Source of the DNA: Thauera carbonicopians
Lineage (GTDB): Bacteria; Pseudomonadota; Gammaproteobacteria; Burkholderiales; Rhodocyclaceae
DNA: 64,000 bases
Direction: 5' to 3'
NCBI RefSeq assembly: GCF_025699485.1
Contig: NZ_JANUXN010000003.1
Span: 372,001 to 436,000 of the forward strand
A program made the position numbers and the translations under genes. The notes under the pieces are model-generated. The model was not told where the DNA came from, made no database searches, and worked only from the letters and a program-made list of their open reading frames with translations. Positions 43,571 to 52,403 of the stretch are shown piece after piece. Position 1 is the first letter of the stretch. Every line of letters begins with the position of its first letter.

Positions 43571-44830
43571 TCAGGCCGACTGGCTGCTGACCTTGGTGCC
43601 GAGGCCCAGGCCGGGGTCGGCGGCGACCGCGGGTGTGGAATGTGGGGCCGCGGGGGAAGCCGAGGGGCCGGGCGATGCGATCGGGGCGGCAGCCTGCTGG
43701 CCGGCTTCGCCCGGCGTGCCGGCCGGCGGTCCGCCGGCCTCGGCGGCACCGCCCTTGCGCCGCGCCAGCCAGGGCTTGACGTGGCTCTCGTACAGGCCGG
43801 CCAGGCCGTTGGGGAAGGCCATGACGACACCGATGAACAGCGCGGCCATCAGGAACAGCCACAGGTCGGGGAAGGTCTCGGAGAAGTAGGTCTTGCCGAA
43901 ATTGACCAGCAGCGCGCCATACACCGCGCCGACCAGGCTCATGCGTCCGCCCACCGCGGCGAAGATCACCATCTCGATCGAGGGCACGATGCCGATCAGC
44001 GTCGGCGACATGAAGCCGACCTGCAGCGTGAATAGCGCGCCGCCGATCGCCGACAGCGCCGCCGCCAGGCAGAAGGCGAAGACCTTGAACATCGACACGT
44101 CGTAGCCCGAGAAGCGCACGCGGTCTTCCTTGTCGCGCATCGCCAGTAGCAGCGTGCCGAGCTTGCTGAGCTGGATCCAGCGGCACAGCAGCACGGCGGC
44201 GAGCAGCAGCGCGGTCGTGACGAAATACAGCACGGTCTTGGCTTCGTCGCTGCGGATGTCCCAGCCGAGCAGGGTCTTGAGGTCGGTCATGCCGTTGACG
44301 CCGCCGGTGTAGCCCTGCTGGCCGATGATCAGCACGGTCAGGATCAGCGCCACCGCCTGGGTGATGATGGCGAAATACACCCCGCCGACGCGGCGCTTGA
44401 ACATCGCGTAGCTGATGACGAAGGCCAGCAGCACCGGCACCGCCACCACCGCGGACAGGGTGAAGCCGAAGGAGTTGAACGGTTCCCACCACAGCGGCAG
44501 CGCGGTGAGCTGGTTCCAGTCCATGAAGTCGGGGATGCCCGGCGTCGACTGGATGGCGGTGCTTTGCGGGTCGGACGCTTCCAGCTTCAGGAACATCGCC
44601 ATCGCGTAGCCGCCGAGGCCGAAGAACACGCCCTGGCCCAGGCTCAGCACGCCGCCGTAGCCCCACAGCATCACCAGGCCGATGGCGACGAAGCCGTAGG
44701 TCAGGTACTTGCCGACCAGGTTCAGGCGGAAGCTGTCCATCGCCAGCGGGAACACCACCAGCAGCAGGACGGCGAGGATCGCGATGCTGGCGAGGCCGCT
44801 GCGATCCAGCCAGGTTTTGAGTGCATCCAT
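43571..44830 (-). CDS. amide/urea ABC transporter permease, UrtC-like (second system)
   Basis: A 419-residue LivM-type permease with the GYGGVLSLGQGVFFGLGGYAMAMFL signature and TGGVNGMTDLKTLLG. The C-terminal ~60 residues after the last helix are Pro/Ala/Gly-rich and variable. Corresponds in role to FmdF of Methylophilus. Confidence 0.92.
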   Translation of the reverse strand: MDALKTWLDRSGLASIAILAVLLLVVFPLAMDSFRLNLVGKYLTYGFVAIGLVMLWGYGGVLSLGQGVFFGLGGYAMAMFLKLEASDPQSTAIQSTPGIPDFMDWNQLTALPLWWEPFNSFGFTLSAVVAVPVLLAFVISYAMFKRRVGGVYFAIITQAVALILTVLIIGQQGYTGGVNGMTDLKTLLGWDIRSDEAKTVLYFVTTALLLAAVLLCRWIQLSKLGTLLLAMRDKEDRVRFSGYDVSMFKVFAFCLAAALSAIGGALFTLQVGFMSPTLIGIVPSIEMVIFAAVGGRMSLVGAVYGALLVNFGKTYFSETFPDLWLFLMAALFIGVVMAFPNGLAGLYESHVKPWLARRKGGAAEAGGPPAGTPGEAGQQAAAPIASPGPSASPAAPHSTPAVAADPGLGLGTKVSSQSA

Positions 44831-44870
44831 GATTGGCTCTCCGTGGGTTCTCGTGTGTCGGGGCGCCGGA

Positions 44871-45785
44871 TCAGCGGCGTACCTTGGATGCGAACAGGCC
44901 TTGCGGGCGCAGCATCAGGATGGTCACGATCAGCAGCAGGGTCAGCACCTTGGCCATCGAGCCGGACAGGAAGAACTCCGAGATCGACTGCGTCTGGGCG
45001 ATGCCGAAGGCCGACACCACGGTGCCCCACAGACTGGCGGCGCCGCCGAAGGTCACCACCAGGAAGGCGTCGACGATGTACAGCGAGCCGCTGGTCGGGC
45101 CGGTCGAGCCGATGGTGGTGAAGGCCGCGCCGGCGACGCCGGCGATGCCGCAGCCGATGGCGAAGGTGACGCGGTCGGTGCGCGTGGTGTTGATGCCGGT
45201 GGCGTTGGCCATGGCGCGGTTGGCGACGGTGGCGCGCACGCGCAGGCCCCAGCGCGACTTGTACAGCGCCAGCAGCACGCCGCCGGTGACGAGCAGGGTG
45301 AGGGCGAGCACGAACATGCCGTTGATCGGGATGTCGAGGCCTTCGGTGACTTCCCACGAGCCCATCAGCCAGTCGGGCAGCGTGGGGCTGACTTCCTTCG
45401 GCCCGATCAGGGTGCGGAAGGCCTGCTGCATCGCCAGCGACAGGCCCCAGGTGGCGAGCAGGGTGTCGAGCGGGCGCTTGTACAGGTGCCGGATCAGCGC
45501 CCATTCCGCCAGCCAGCCGAAGATGAAAGCGACGATGAAAGCGCAGACGATGGCGAAGGGGAAATAGGCCTGCATCAGTCCCGGCGCGTAGCTTTCGGTC
45601 AGCGTCGACAGCAGGAAGATGGTGTAGGCGCCGATGGTCATGAACTCGCCGTGCGCCATGTTGATGACGCCCATCTGGCCGAAGATGATCGCCAGGCCCA
45701 GCCCCATCAGCAGCAGCACCGCGAACAGGCTCAGGCCGGCAAAACCCTGCATCAGGGTGATGTTGTAGATTTCGTCGAAGGACAT
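44871..45785 (-). CDS. amide/urea ABC transporter permease, short UrtB-like (second system)
   Basis: A 304-residue LivH-type permease (MQGFAGLSLFAVLLLMGLGLAIIFGQMGVINMAHGE) that lacks the ~220-residue N-terminal domain of UrtB in the first operon. This short form fits FmdE of the short-chain amide transporter better than a canonical UrtB, which is the main reason to treat the second system as an amide transporter. Confidence 0.92.
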   Translation of the reverse strand: MSFDEIYNITLMQGFAGLSLFAVLLLMGLGLAIIFGQMGVINMAHGEFMTIGAYTIFLLSTLTESYAPGLMQAYFPFAIVCAFIVAFIFGWLAEWALIRHLYKRPLDTLLATWGLSLAMQQAFRTLIGPKEVSPTLPDWLMGSWEVTEGLDIPINGMFVLALTLLVTGGVLLALYKSRWGLRVRATVANRAMANATGINTTRTDRVTFAIGCGIAGVAGAAFTTIGSTGPTSGSLYIVDAFLVVTFGGAASLWGTVVSAFGIAQTQSISEFFLSGSMAKVLTLLLIVTILMLRPQGLFASKVRR

Positions 45786-45818
45786 GGCGCTTCTCCGGGG
45801 AAAGTCGGACGGGGCAGC

Positions 45819-45846
45819 GCCGCCGCGCCGTGAGCGGCGCGGCGGC
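45819..45846 (-). other. hairpin between second binding-protein gene and its permease gene
   Basis: Perfect 12-base arms GCCGCCGCGCCG and CGGCGCGGCGGC with a TGAG loop, in the 70-base spacer. Same location and likely the same role (binding-protein mRNA excess) as the hairpin at 31577-31600. Confidence 0.6.
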
Positions 45847-45855
45847 CGGCGGGGC

Positions 45856-47106
45856 TTACTGGTAGCCCTTGGGGAAGGGGTCCGGCACCATCAGCTCGGG
45901 CGATTCCGCCACCACCTTGAAGCTGCCGTCGGGCTGGCCTTCGGCGATGCGGGCCTTGCTGTACAGGTGGTGGTTCTCGTGGATCTTCACGTAGCCTTCG
46001 GGCGCGGTCGGCAGCTCGATGCCCGGCGAGGCGGCGACGACCTTGTCGACGTCGAAGCTGCCTGCCTTCTCGACCGCCGCCTTCCACAGCCAGGGGCCGA
46101 GATAGGCCGCCTGGGTGACGTCGCCGATCACCGCCTTCGGCCCGTAGGCCTTCTTGAAGGCTTCGACGAAGGCCTTGTTGTTGGCGTTGTCGAGCGACTG
46201 GAAGTACTTCATCGAGGAATAGAAGCCGGCGAAGTTTTCGCCGCCGACGCCCAGCATCTCGTCCTCGGTCACCGACAGCGTCAGCAGGAACTGCTTCGCG
46301 CCGGTGATGCCGGCCGCCTTCAACTGCTTGTAGAAGGCCACGTTCGAGCCGCCCACCACCGCGGCGAAGATGCAGTCCGGCTTGGCGATCTTGATCTTGT
46401 TGATCAGCGAGTTGAAGTTGGTGTGGCCGAGCGGGTAGTACTCCTCGCCGACGATCTTGCCGCCCTGGAAGGCCTCGACGTGCTTGCGCGCGATCTTCAT
46501 CGAGGTGCGCGGCCAGATGTAGTCGGAGCCGATCAGGAAGAAGGTCTTGGCGCTTTTTTCCTGCTTGGCCCAGTCGAGGCCGTAGAGGATCTGCTGGGTC
46601 GCTTCCTGGCCGGTGTAGATGACGTTCTTCGACTGCTCCAGGCCTTCGTAGAAGGTCGGGTAGTAGAGCAGGCCGTTTTCCTTCTCGAAGATCGGCAGCA
46701 CCGCCTTGCGCGAGGCCGAGGTCCAGCAGCCGAACACGGTGGCGACCTTGTCGTTGACCAGCAGCTTGCGCGACTTCTCGGCGAAGGTCGGCCAGTCGGA
46801 GGCGCCGTCTTCCTTGATGACGCGGATCTTGCGGCCGAGGATGCCGCCCATCGCGTTGATCTGGTCGATGGCGAGCTGTTCGGCCTGGATCGAGCCGGTC
46901 TCGGAGATCGCCATGGTGCCGGTGGCCGAGTGCAGCTGGCCGACCACGACCTCGGTGTCGGTGACGGCCAGGCCGGTGGTATTGACCTGGGCGGTGGGCA
47001 GCGCGGCGGCATGGCCGATGCGGGACATCGCCAGGGCGAGCGGGAGGGCTGCGGCGCCGAGCATGAACTTGCGGCGCTGGGAGGAGGGCAGGTGCTGGTC
47101 GGACAT
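45856..47106 (-). CDS. periplasmic amide/urea-binding protein, UrtA/FmdD-like
   Basis: A 416-residue binding protein. Its N-terminus SSQRRKFMLGAAALPLALAM has a twin-arginine pattern, suggesting Tat export after folding, unlike the Sec-type UrtA of the first operon. Family motifs: GQLHSATGTMAISETGS, FGCWTSASRKAVLPIF and YYPTFYEGLEQSKNVIYTGQ. ATG at 47106 is chosen for the AAGGAG ribosome site six bases upstream. Proposed ligand: short-chain amides and/or urea. Confidence 0.92.
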   Translation of the reverse strand: MSDQHLPSSQRRKFMLGAAALPLALAMSRIGHAAALPTAQVNTTGLAVTDTEVVVGQLHSATGTMAISETGSIQAEQLAIDQINAMGGILGRKIRVIKEDGASDWPTFAEKSRKLLVNDKVATVFGCWTSASRKAVLPIFEKENGLLYYPTFYEGLEQSKNVIYTGQEATQQILYGLDWAKQEKSAKTFFLIGSDYIWPRTSMKIARKHVEAFQGGKIVGEEYYPLGHTNFNSLINKIKIAKPDCIFAAVVGGSNVAFYKQLKAAGITGAKQFLLTLSVTEDEMLGVGGENFAGFYSSMKYFQSLDNANNKAFVEAFKKAYGPKAVIGDVTQAAYLGPWLWKAAVEKAGSFDVDKVVAASPGIELPTAPEGYVKIHENHHLYSKARIAEGQPDGSFKVVAESPELMVPDPFPKGYQ

Positions 47107-47201
47107 GGATCGCTCCTTGATGGGTGGGCGGCGGTGCGGGAGGCGGGACGGCTCGGCGTCTCGCTGCGGTGCACAAACTACCCATCGGGCGCCATGCGGC
47201 G

Positions 47202-47264
47202 AATACGTCAAACGACGTATGGGGATGCGCAGGCGGCGGCGCTATGGTTTTGTGCAGCGCACAG
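47202..47264. promoter_or_regulatory. palindromes upstream of the amide operon
   Basis: AATACGTC-AAAC-GACGTAT (47202-47220) and TTGTGC-AGC-GCACAG (47250-47264) are the same two motifs found before amiE, here about 30 bases apart. A further GGTGCACAAAC half-site occurs near 47169. They lie in the 351-base divergent region between the binding-protein gene and the hybrid kinase gene; no sigma-54 element was found facing the operon. Confidence 0.6.
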
Positions 47265-47316
47265 GCGCCGCGCGCGGGCATTCGTCTTCCATACTGGTGC
47301 ATGAGCGCGGGCAGGA

Positions 47317-47333
47317 TGCGCCGACACGGTGCG
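47317..47333. promoter_or_regulatory. NtrC-like dyad upstream of the hybrid kinase
   Basis: TGCGCC-GACAC-GGTGCG, ten of twelve arm positions matching TGCACC-N5-GGTGCA, about 65-80 bases upstream of the sigma-54-like element. Confidence 0.45.
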
Positions 47334-47396
47334 AACCGGCGCGCGCTGCGAACCGTGGAGGGCCGCGGTGCCGTCCCCGGGGCCCGTGTGCCGTAC

Positions 47397-47412
47397 GGGA
47401 ACGCCTTTTGCT
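47397..47412 (+). promoter_or_regulatory. sigma-54-like promoter of the hybrid kinase
   Basis: GGGAACGCCTTTTGCT has GG and GC 12 bases apart and shares 14 of 16 positions with the element before ureD. It lies 46 bases from the kinase start and supports the GTG at 47458 over longer versions beginning upstream of the promoter. Confidence 0.6.
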
Positions 47413-47457
47413 GAACCTCGGGCTTGCCCCGATCCTTTTCTCTCGCCGCCTATCGCC

Positions 47458-50400
47458 GTGACCGCTCCTGCCACCCAGCGCATTCTCCCCATCCGCCGCG
47501 AGTACAACGCCTGGGTCGCGGACGAGACGCTGGAGGACTACGCCCTGCGTTATGCGCCGCTCGGCTTCCGCAAGTGGTCGTTCTCGCGCATCGCCAATAC
47601 CGCGCTCGGCGCGGTGTCCTTTCTCGCCCTGGAGGCGATCGGCGGCACCATCGCGCTGAACTGGGGCTTCACCAACGCGGTGTGGGCGATCGGCCTGGTG
47701 GCGCTGGTGATCTTCCTCACTGGCCTGCCGATCAGCTACTACGCCGCGCGCGAGGCGCTGGACATGGACCTGCTGACGCGCGGCGCCGGCTTCGGCTACA
47801 TCGGCTCGACCATCACCTCGCTGATCTACGCCTCCTTCACCTTCATCTTCTTCGCCATCGAGGCGGCGATCATGGCGTTGGCGCTGGAACTATGGTTCGG
47901 CCTGCCGCTGCAGTGGGGCTATCTGCTCAGTTCGCTGGTGGTGATTCCGCTGGTCACGCACGGCATCACCTGGATCAGCCGCCTGCAGGCGTGGACCCAG
48001 CCGGTGTTCGTCGTGCTGCTGCTGACGCCCTTCTTCTTCATGCTGGTGCGCGAGCCCGAGCTGTACGTGGCCTTCACCGAATTCGGCGGCCGCCACGGCA
48101 ACAGCTTCGACTGGCTGGCGGTCGGGGCCGGCTGTACCGTGGCGGTGGCGCTGATCTCGCAGATCGGCGAGCAGGTCGACTTCCTGCGCTTCCTGCCGCC
48201 GCCGGGCAGGCGCAACACGCTGCGCTGGTGGGCGTCGGTGATCGCCGCCGGGCCGGGCTGGATCATCCCCGGCGCGCTGAAGATGCTGGGCGGCGCCTTC
48301 CTCGCCTTTGTCGCGCTGCAGGCGATGGTGCCGCCCGACAAGGCCTTGCAGCCGACGCAGATGTACCTGGCCGGCTTCGGCCACGTGGTGGACGATCCGC
48401 GCGCCGCGGTGGCGCTGGCCTGCGTCTTCGTCATCATCTGCCAGGTCAAGATCAACGTCACCAACGCCTATGCCGGCTCGCTGGCCTGGTCGAACTTCTT
48501 CTCGCGCCTGACCCACAGCCATCCCGGACGGGTGGTATGGCTGATCTTCAACGTGCTGATCGCCTTGATGCTGATGCTGCTGGGGGTGTTCGAGGCGCTG
48601 GAACAGGTGCTCGGCGTGTATGCCAGCGTGGCGGTGGCCTGGATCGGCGCGGTGGTGGCGGATCTCGTCGTCAACAAGCCGCTCGGCCTGTCGCCGCGCC
48701 ACATCGAGTTCAAGCGCGCCTACCTGTACGACATCAATCCGGTCGGCGTCGGTTCGATGCTGGCCGGTTCGGTGCTCGGCATCGTCGCCTTCGGCGGCCA
48801 TCTGGGCGCCGCGGCGCAGGCTTTCGCGCCCTTCATCTCGCTCGGCACCGCCTTCGTGCTGGCGCCGCTGATCGCCTGGGCCAGCGGCGGCCGTTATTAC
48901 CTCGCCCGGCCGCGCGAAACGCAGTGGCGGCCGGCGCAGCAACTGCGCTGCGTGGTGTGCGAGAACCGCTTCGAGTCCGAGGACATGGCGCAGTGCCCAG
49001 CCTACGGCGGCGCGATCTGTTCGCTGTGCTGCACGCTGGATGCGCGCTGCCGCGACCGCTGCAAGCCGGCACCTGGCTTGTTCGGGCGCCTGGCGGCGCG
49101 GATGGCAGGCTGGATGCCGTCGCCGGCTTCGGCGCGGGTGGCGCGGCGGGTGGGGCAGTTCCTGCTGGTGTTCTCGGTCTGCAGCCTGGTGCTGGCCGCG
49201 GTGGTGGCGCTGGTCTACCAGCAGGAGCTGATCGCCGCCGAGGCCGGCGAAACCGATCTCGGCATCGCCTTCGTGCGCATCTTCGCGGTGCTGGTGCTGC
49301 TCGCCGCGCTCGGCATCTGGTGGCTGGTCCTGGTCAATGAAAGCCGGCGGGTGGCGCAGGAGGAGTCCGAGCGCCAGAACCAGCTGCTGCTGCGCGAGAT
49401 CGAGGCCCACCGCGACACCGACGCCAAGCTGCAGCAGGCCAAGGAAGACGCCGAGGCCGCCAATGCGGCCAAGAGCCGCTACGTGCGCGGCATCAGCCAC
49501 GAGCTGCGCACGCCGCTCAACACCATTCTCGGCTACTGCCAGATCATGCTGCGCGACACCGACCTGCCGCGCCGGCGGCGCGACGCGATCTCCACCATCC
49601 AGCGCAGCGGCGAGCACCTGCTGGGGCTGATCGACGGCCTGCTCGACATCGCCAGCATCGAGGCCGGCCGCCTGCAGTTCAGGCGCGAGGAAATCCGCTT
49701 CGGCGAATTCCTCGCCCACATCGAAAAGATGTTCCGTCTCGAAGCGGTGAGGAAGGGGCTGGATTTCCGCTCCGAGTTCAGCGACGGCATGCCCGAAGTG
49801 GTGCAGGGCGACACCGGCCGCTTGCGCCAGATCCTGATCAACCTGCTCGCCAACGCGGTGCGCTATACCGAGCGCGGCGAAGTGCGGCTGAAGATCGCCT
49901 GGCGAAGCGAGACCGCGGTGTTCGAGGTCTGCGATACCGGCTGCGGCATCGCGCAGGAGGACATGGAGCGCATCTTCCTGCCCTTCGAGCGTGGCGCCGG
50001 TGCTGGCGTGGCCAGCGTACCCGGCACGGGCCTGGGGCTGACGATCACCCGCCTGCTGGTCGAACTCGCCGGCGGCCAGCTCACCGTCAGCAGCACGCCG
50101 GGGCGCGGCAGCGTGTTCCGCGTCAAGCTTCACCTGCCGCGCGTTGCCCGGCCGAAGCTGGCGCTGCGGCCCGAGCGCGAGATCCGCGGCTATGCCGGCC
50201 GCCGCCGCTGCCTGCTGGTGGTGGATGACCAGCCCGGCCAGAGCCGGCTGATCGCCGACATGTTGCGGCCGCGCGGCTTCCTGGTGCATGAATGCCGGCA
50301 TCCGGACGAAGTGCCGGGCCTGCTCGGCAGCTTGCAGCCCGACTTGGTTTTCCTCGATGTGTCGATGCCGGTGCTCGACGGCTGGACGCTGTGCCGCCGG

Positions 50401-50931
50401 CTGCGCGACGCCGGTCACGGCATGCCGATCGTGATGGTTTCGGCCAATGCCTACGAGAACCTGCCGCAGCGGCGCGAGGCGGCAGGCTGCGATGACTTCA
50501 TCGTCAAGCCGGTGCTGGAAACCGAACTCTTTGCGTGCCTGAGCGCCTGGCTGGGGCTGCGCTGGATCTATGCGGACGCCCAGGCGGGCGGAGAGACCGG
50601 CGCGGGCGCCGGGCATACCATGCCGGTGCCTTCGCCGGTGCCGCATGCACTGCAGCGGAGCATGGGAGTGGCCGGCGATGCCTTGCTGACGGTCACTGAT
50701 CTCCTCTCTGCGGTACCTGACTCCGGGCTGTCGGGGCTGTCTGCACGCGTCCGTGCCGAGCTGCGCGACCTGGCCGATCTGGGCCACCTGCAGGGCTTGG
50801 TCCGCCGCCTCGACGAACTCGAGGTGCTGCACCCCGAACTGCAGGCGCCGCTTGCCTCGCTGCGTGAAATGACACTCGCTCTACGCTTCGACGCCCTGCT
50901 GCGAGTGCTGGATGAGGCTGCCGATGACTGA
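47458..50931 (+). CDS. NCS1-type permease fused to a hybrid histidine kinase
   Basis: A ~1157-residue protein in four parts. Residues ~10-480 form an NCS1-like permease with about twelve helices (EYNAWVADETLEDYALRYAP; VKINVTNAYAGSLAWSNFF). Residues ~499-540 hold a Cys-rich, zinc-ribbon-like segment (CVVCENRF, then CPAYGGAICSLCC). Two more helices follow (~567-627), a coiled stretch, HisKA with His681 in GISHELRTPLN, HATPase with GTGLGLTITRL, and a receiver with phospho-Asp967 (FLDVSMPVLDG). The ~140-residue tail may be an HPt-like helical domain without an obvious His motif. The layout parallels SLC5-fused CbrA kinases. A substrate-sensing role for amides or urea is inferred from the divergent transporter operon. 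Confidence 0.88.
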   Translation: MTAPATQRILPIRREYNAWVADETLEDYALRYAPLGFRKWSFSRIANTALGAVSFLALEAIGGTIALNWGFTNAVWAIGLVALVIFLTGLPISYYAAREALDMDLLTRGAGFGYIGSTITSLIYASFTFIFFAIEAAIMALALELWFGLPLQWGYLLSSLVVIPLVTHGITWISRLQAWTQPVFVVLLLTPFFFMLVREPELYVAFTEFGGRHGNSFDWLAVGAGCTVAVALISQIGEQVDFLRFLPPPGRRNTLRWWASVIAAGPGWIIPGALKMLGGAFLAFVALQAMVPPDKALQPTQMYLAGFGHVVDDPRAAVALACVFVIICQVKINVTNAYAGSLAWSNFFSRLTHSHPGRVVWLIFNVLIALMLMLLGVFEALEQVLGVYASVAVAWIGAVVADLVVNKPLGLSPRHIEFKRAYLYDINPVGVGSMLAGSVLGIVAFGGHLGAAAQAFAPFISLGTAFVLAPLIAWASGGRYYLARPRETQWRPAQQLRCVVCENRFESEDMAQCPAYGGAICSLCCTLDARCRDRCKPAPGLFGRLAARMAGWMPSPASARVARRVGQFLLVFSVCSLVLAAVVALVYQQELIAAEAGETDLGIAFVRIFAVLVLLAALGIWWLVLVNESRRVAQEESERQNQLLLREIEAHRDTDAKLQQAKEDAEAANAAKSRYVRGISHELRTPLNTILGYCQIMLRDTDLPRRRRDAISTIQRSGEHLLGLIDGLLDIASIEAGRLQFRREEIRFGEFLAHIEKMFRLEAVRKGLDFRSEFSDGMPEVVQGDTGRLRQILINLLANAVRYTERGEVRLKIAWRSETAVFEVCDTGCGIAQEDMERIFLPFERGAGAGVASVPGTGLGLTITRLLVELAGGQLTVSSTPGRGSVFRVKLHLPRVARPKLALRPEREIRGYAGRRRCLLVVDDQPGQSRLIADMLRPRGFLVHECRHPDEVPGLLGSLQPDLVFLDVSMPVLDGWTLCRRLRDAGHGMPIVMVSANAYENLPQRREAAGCDDFIVKPVLETELFACLSAWLGLRWIYADAQAGGETGAGAGHTMPVPSPVPHALQRSMGVAGDALLTVTDLLSAVPDSGLSGLSARVRAELRDLADLGHLQGLVRRLDELEVLHPELQAPLASLREMTLALRFDALLRVLDEAADD

Positions 50932-51586
50932 GACGAATGCCACTGCGCGTGAGCGCGCGGTCGTGCTGCTGATCGACGATGCGCCCGACACGGTGCGCAT
51001 GATCGCCGAGGCGCTCGACGACGCCGGCTATACCGTGCTGGTGGCAACCGACGGCGTTACCGCGCTGAAGCGGGTCGGGCGCGTCATTCCCGACGCGGTG
51101 CTGCTCGATGCCTGCATGCCGGGCATGGATGGTTTCGAGACTTGCCGCCGGCTCAAGCAGGTATCGGGCATGCGCACCGTGCCGGTGATCTTCATGACCG
51201 GGCTGGCGGAAACCGAGCGCTTGGTCGAAGGTTTGTCGGCCGGCGGCATCGACTACCTGGTGAAGCCTGTGGTACCCGACGAGTTGGTTGCCCGGCTGCA
51301 GGCCCATCTGCGTGTCGCGCGAGAAATGAATGCCGCGATCAGCGCCCGCGGCAGTGAGGCGTCGGCGGAAAGTGCGTCACCGGGCCTGCTGCCGAATCCG
51401 CTGACTCCGCGCGAAATGGACGTGCTGGAATGGGTGGCGCGCGGCAAGACCAACCGCGACGTGGCGGAAATCCTCGACATGAGCCCGCGCACCGTCAACA
51501 AGCATCTCGAGCACATTTACGAGAAGCTCGGAGTGGAAACGCGGACCGCCGCGGTCGCCCAGTTCGCGCGGCTGGCACGTCCCTGA
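50924..51586 (+). CDS. LuxR-type response regulator
   Basis: A 220-residue regulator: receiver domain (LLIDDAPDT; phospho-Asp in VLLDACMPGMDG; Lys in YLVKPV) and a LuxR/GerE helix-turn-helix (LTPREMDVLEWVARGKTNRDVAEILDMSPRTVNKHLEHIYEKLGV). Its ATG lies inside the kinase stop region (eight-base overlap), so the two are strictly coupled and form a phosphorelay. Candidate targets are the ATACGTC-N4-GACGTAT palindromes before amiE and the amide operon. Confidence 0.92.
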   Translation: MTETNATARERAVVLLIDDAPDTVRMIAEALDDAGYTVLVATDGVTALKRVGRVIPDAVLLDACMPGMDGFETCRRLKQVSGMRTVPVIFMTGLAETERLVEGLSAGGIDYLVKPVVPDELVARLQAHLRVAREMNAAISARGSEASAESASPGLLPNPLTPREMDVLEWVARGKTNRDVAEILDMSPRTVNKHLEHIYEKLGVETRTAAVAQFARLARP

Positions 51587-51593
51587 GCGGTCT

Positions 51594-52022
51594 TCAGCCA
51601 CCCTGCATCTTGCGCCGTGCCTCGTGGATTTCCTGCGCCTCGACGCTCAGCGTGGCGGTCGGCCGCGCCAGCAGGCGGGGAATGCCGATCGGTTCGCCGG
51701 TGTCCTCGCACCAGCCGTAGCTGCCGTTGTCGATGCGGGCCAGGGCCTCGTCGATCTTGTGCAGCAGCTTGCGTTCGCGGTCGCGCACGCGCAGTTCCAG
51801 CGTGTGGTCTTCTTCGAGCGAGGCGCGGTCGGACGGGTCGGGCGTGCTCTCGAACTCCTGCAGGTGCAGGGTGGTGCGGTGGGCGGACTCCAGCAGCGCG
51901 TCGCGCTCGCGCTCCAGCAGGGCGCGGAAGAAAGCCAGTTGCCGGGCGGACATGTAGTCGTCGGCGGGGGCCTGGCGAATCTCGGCTTCGCTCGGCAGGG
52001 AGTCGGCGGCGGTCGCATTCAT
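51594..52022 (-). CDS. dksA: DksA-type RNA polymerase-binding regulator without zinc finger
   Basis: A 142-residue DksA/TraR protein: coiled coil with the tip motif TPDPSDRASLEED, then the degenerate zinc-finger region WCEDTGEPIGIPRLLARPTATLS, where only Cys105 and Thr108 replace the first CxxC and the second CxxC is missing. Zinc-independent DksA proteins of this form are known in Pseudomonas (DksA2). It is convergent with the response-regulator gene, eight bases apart, and is probably part of the stringent response rather than the amide system. Confidence 0.87.
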   Translation of the reverse strand: MNATAADSLPSEAEIRQAPADDYMSARQLAFFRALLERERDALLESAHRTTLHLQEFESTPDPSDRASLEEDHTLELRVRDRERKLLHKIDEALARIDNGSYGWCEDTGEPIGIPRLLARPTATLSVEAQEIHEARRKMQGG

Positions 52023-52194
52023 GGTGTTTCCTCCTTATGGCTGCGCTGCGTTCCGAACCTGGGTTCGCGCGCCTTGCGGTCGAAAAAGCCCCGACACCAT
52101 ACACGTCTATCGAGTTGCGTGGCTGTGGGAAATTCCCTCGATAGGGGTGCTTCGTCTTGTGGGTGGCAGTACAAACGCATACTGCATGTGCGAT

Positions 52195-52226
52195 TGGCAT
52201 GGTTTGTGCATCGCAGCAGGATGCAC
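52195..52226 (+). promoter_or_regulatory. sigma-54-like element and palindrome upstream of the porin gene
   Basis: TGGCATGGTTTGTGCA (52195-52210) has -24/-12 spacing but a mismatch in the -12 box. It overlaps the dyad GTGCATC-N7-GATGCAC (52206-52226), whose TTGTGC half-site resembles the motif before amiE. It lies ~190 bases before the porin start, in a 381-base region that otherwise shows no gene and also carries the dksA promoter side. Confidence 0.35.
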
Positions 52227-52403
52227 GGTATCAGGCAAGTCTGATGCGCGCTATCACGGCTGTGTGATTTCCGTACGCGAAGTGTGCTGTTAACTTGAGA
52301 AAAGCGCACGCAAAGTCGTTCGCCGGCCTGTTTGCCATCGATTTGCCCGATTCCCGTTCCGCTTCTTTTTCCTGCCACCCACAGCTTTCTCCGGAGCCAA
52401 AAA

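Noticed and set aside
47890-50832. 980-codon minus-strand open frame opposite the hybrid kinase
   Set aside because: Low-complexity His/Gln/Arg translation; the plus strand has clear permease, kinase and receiver motifs.
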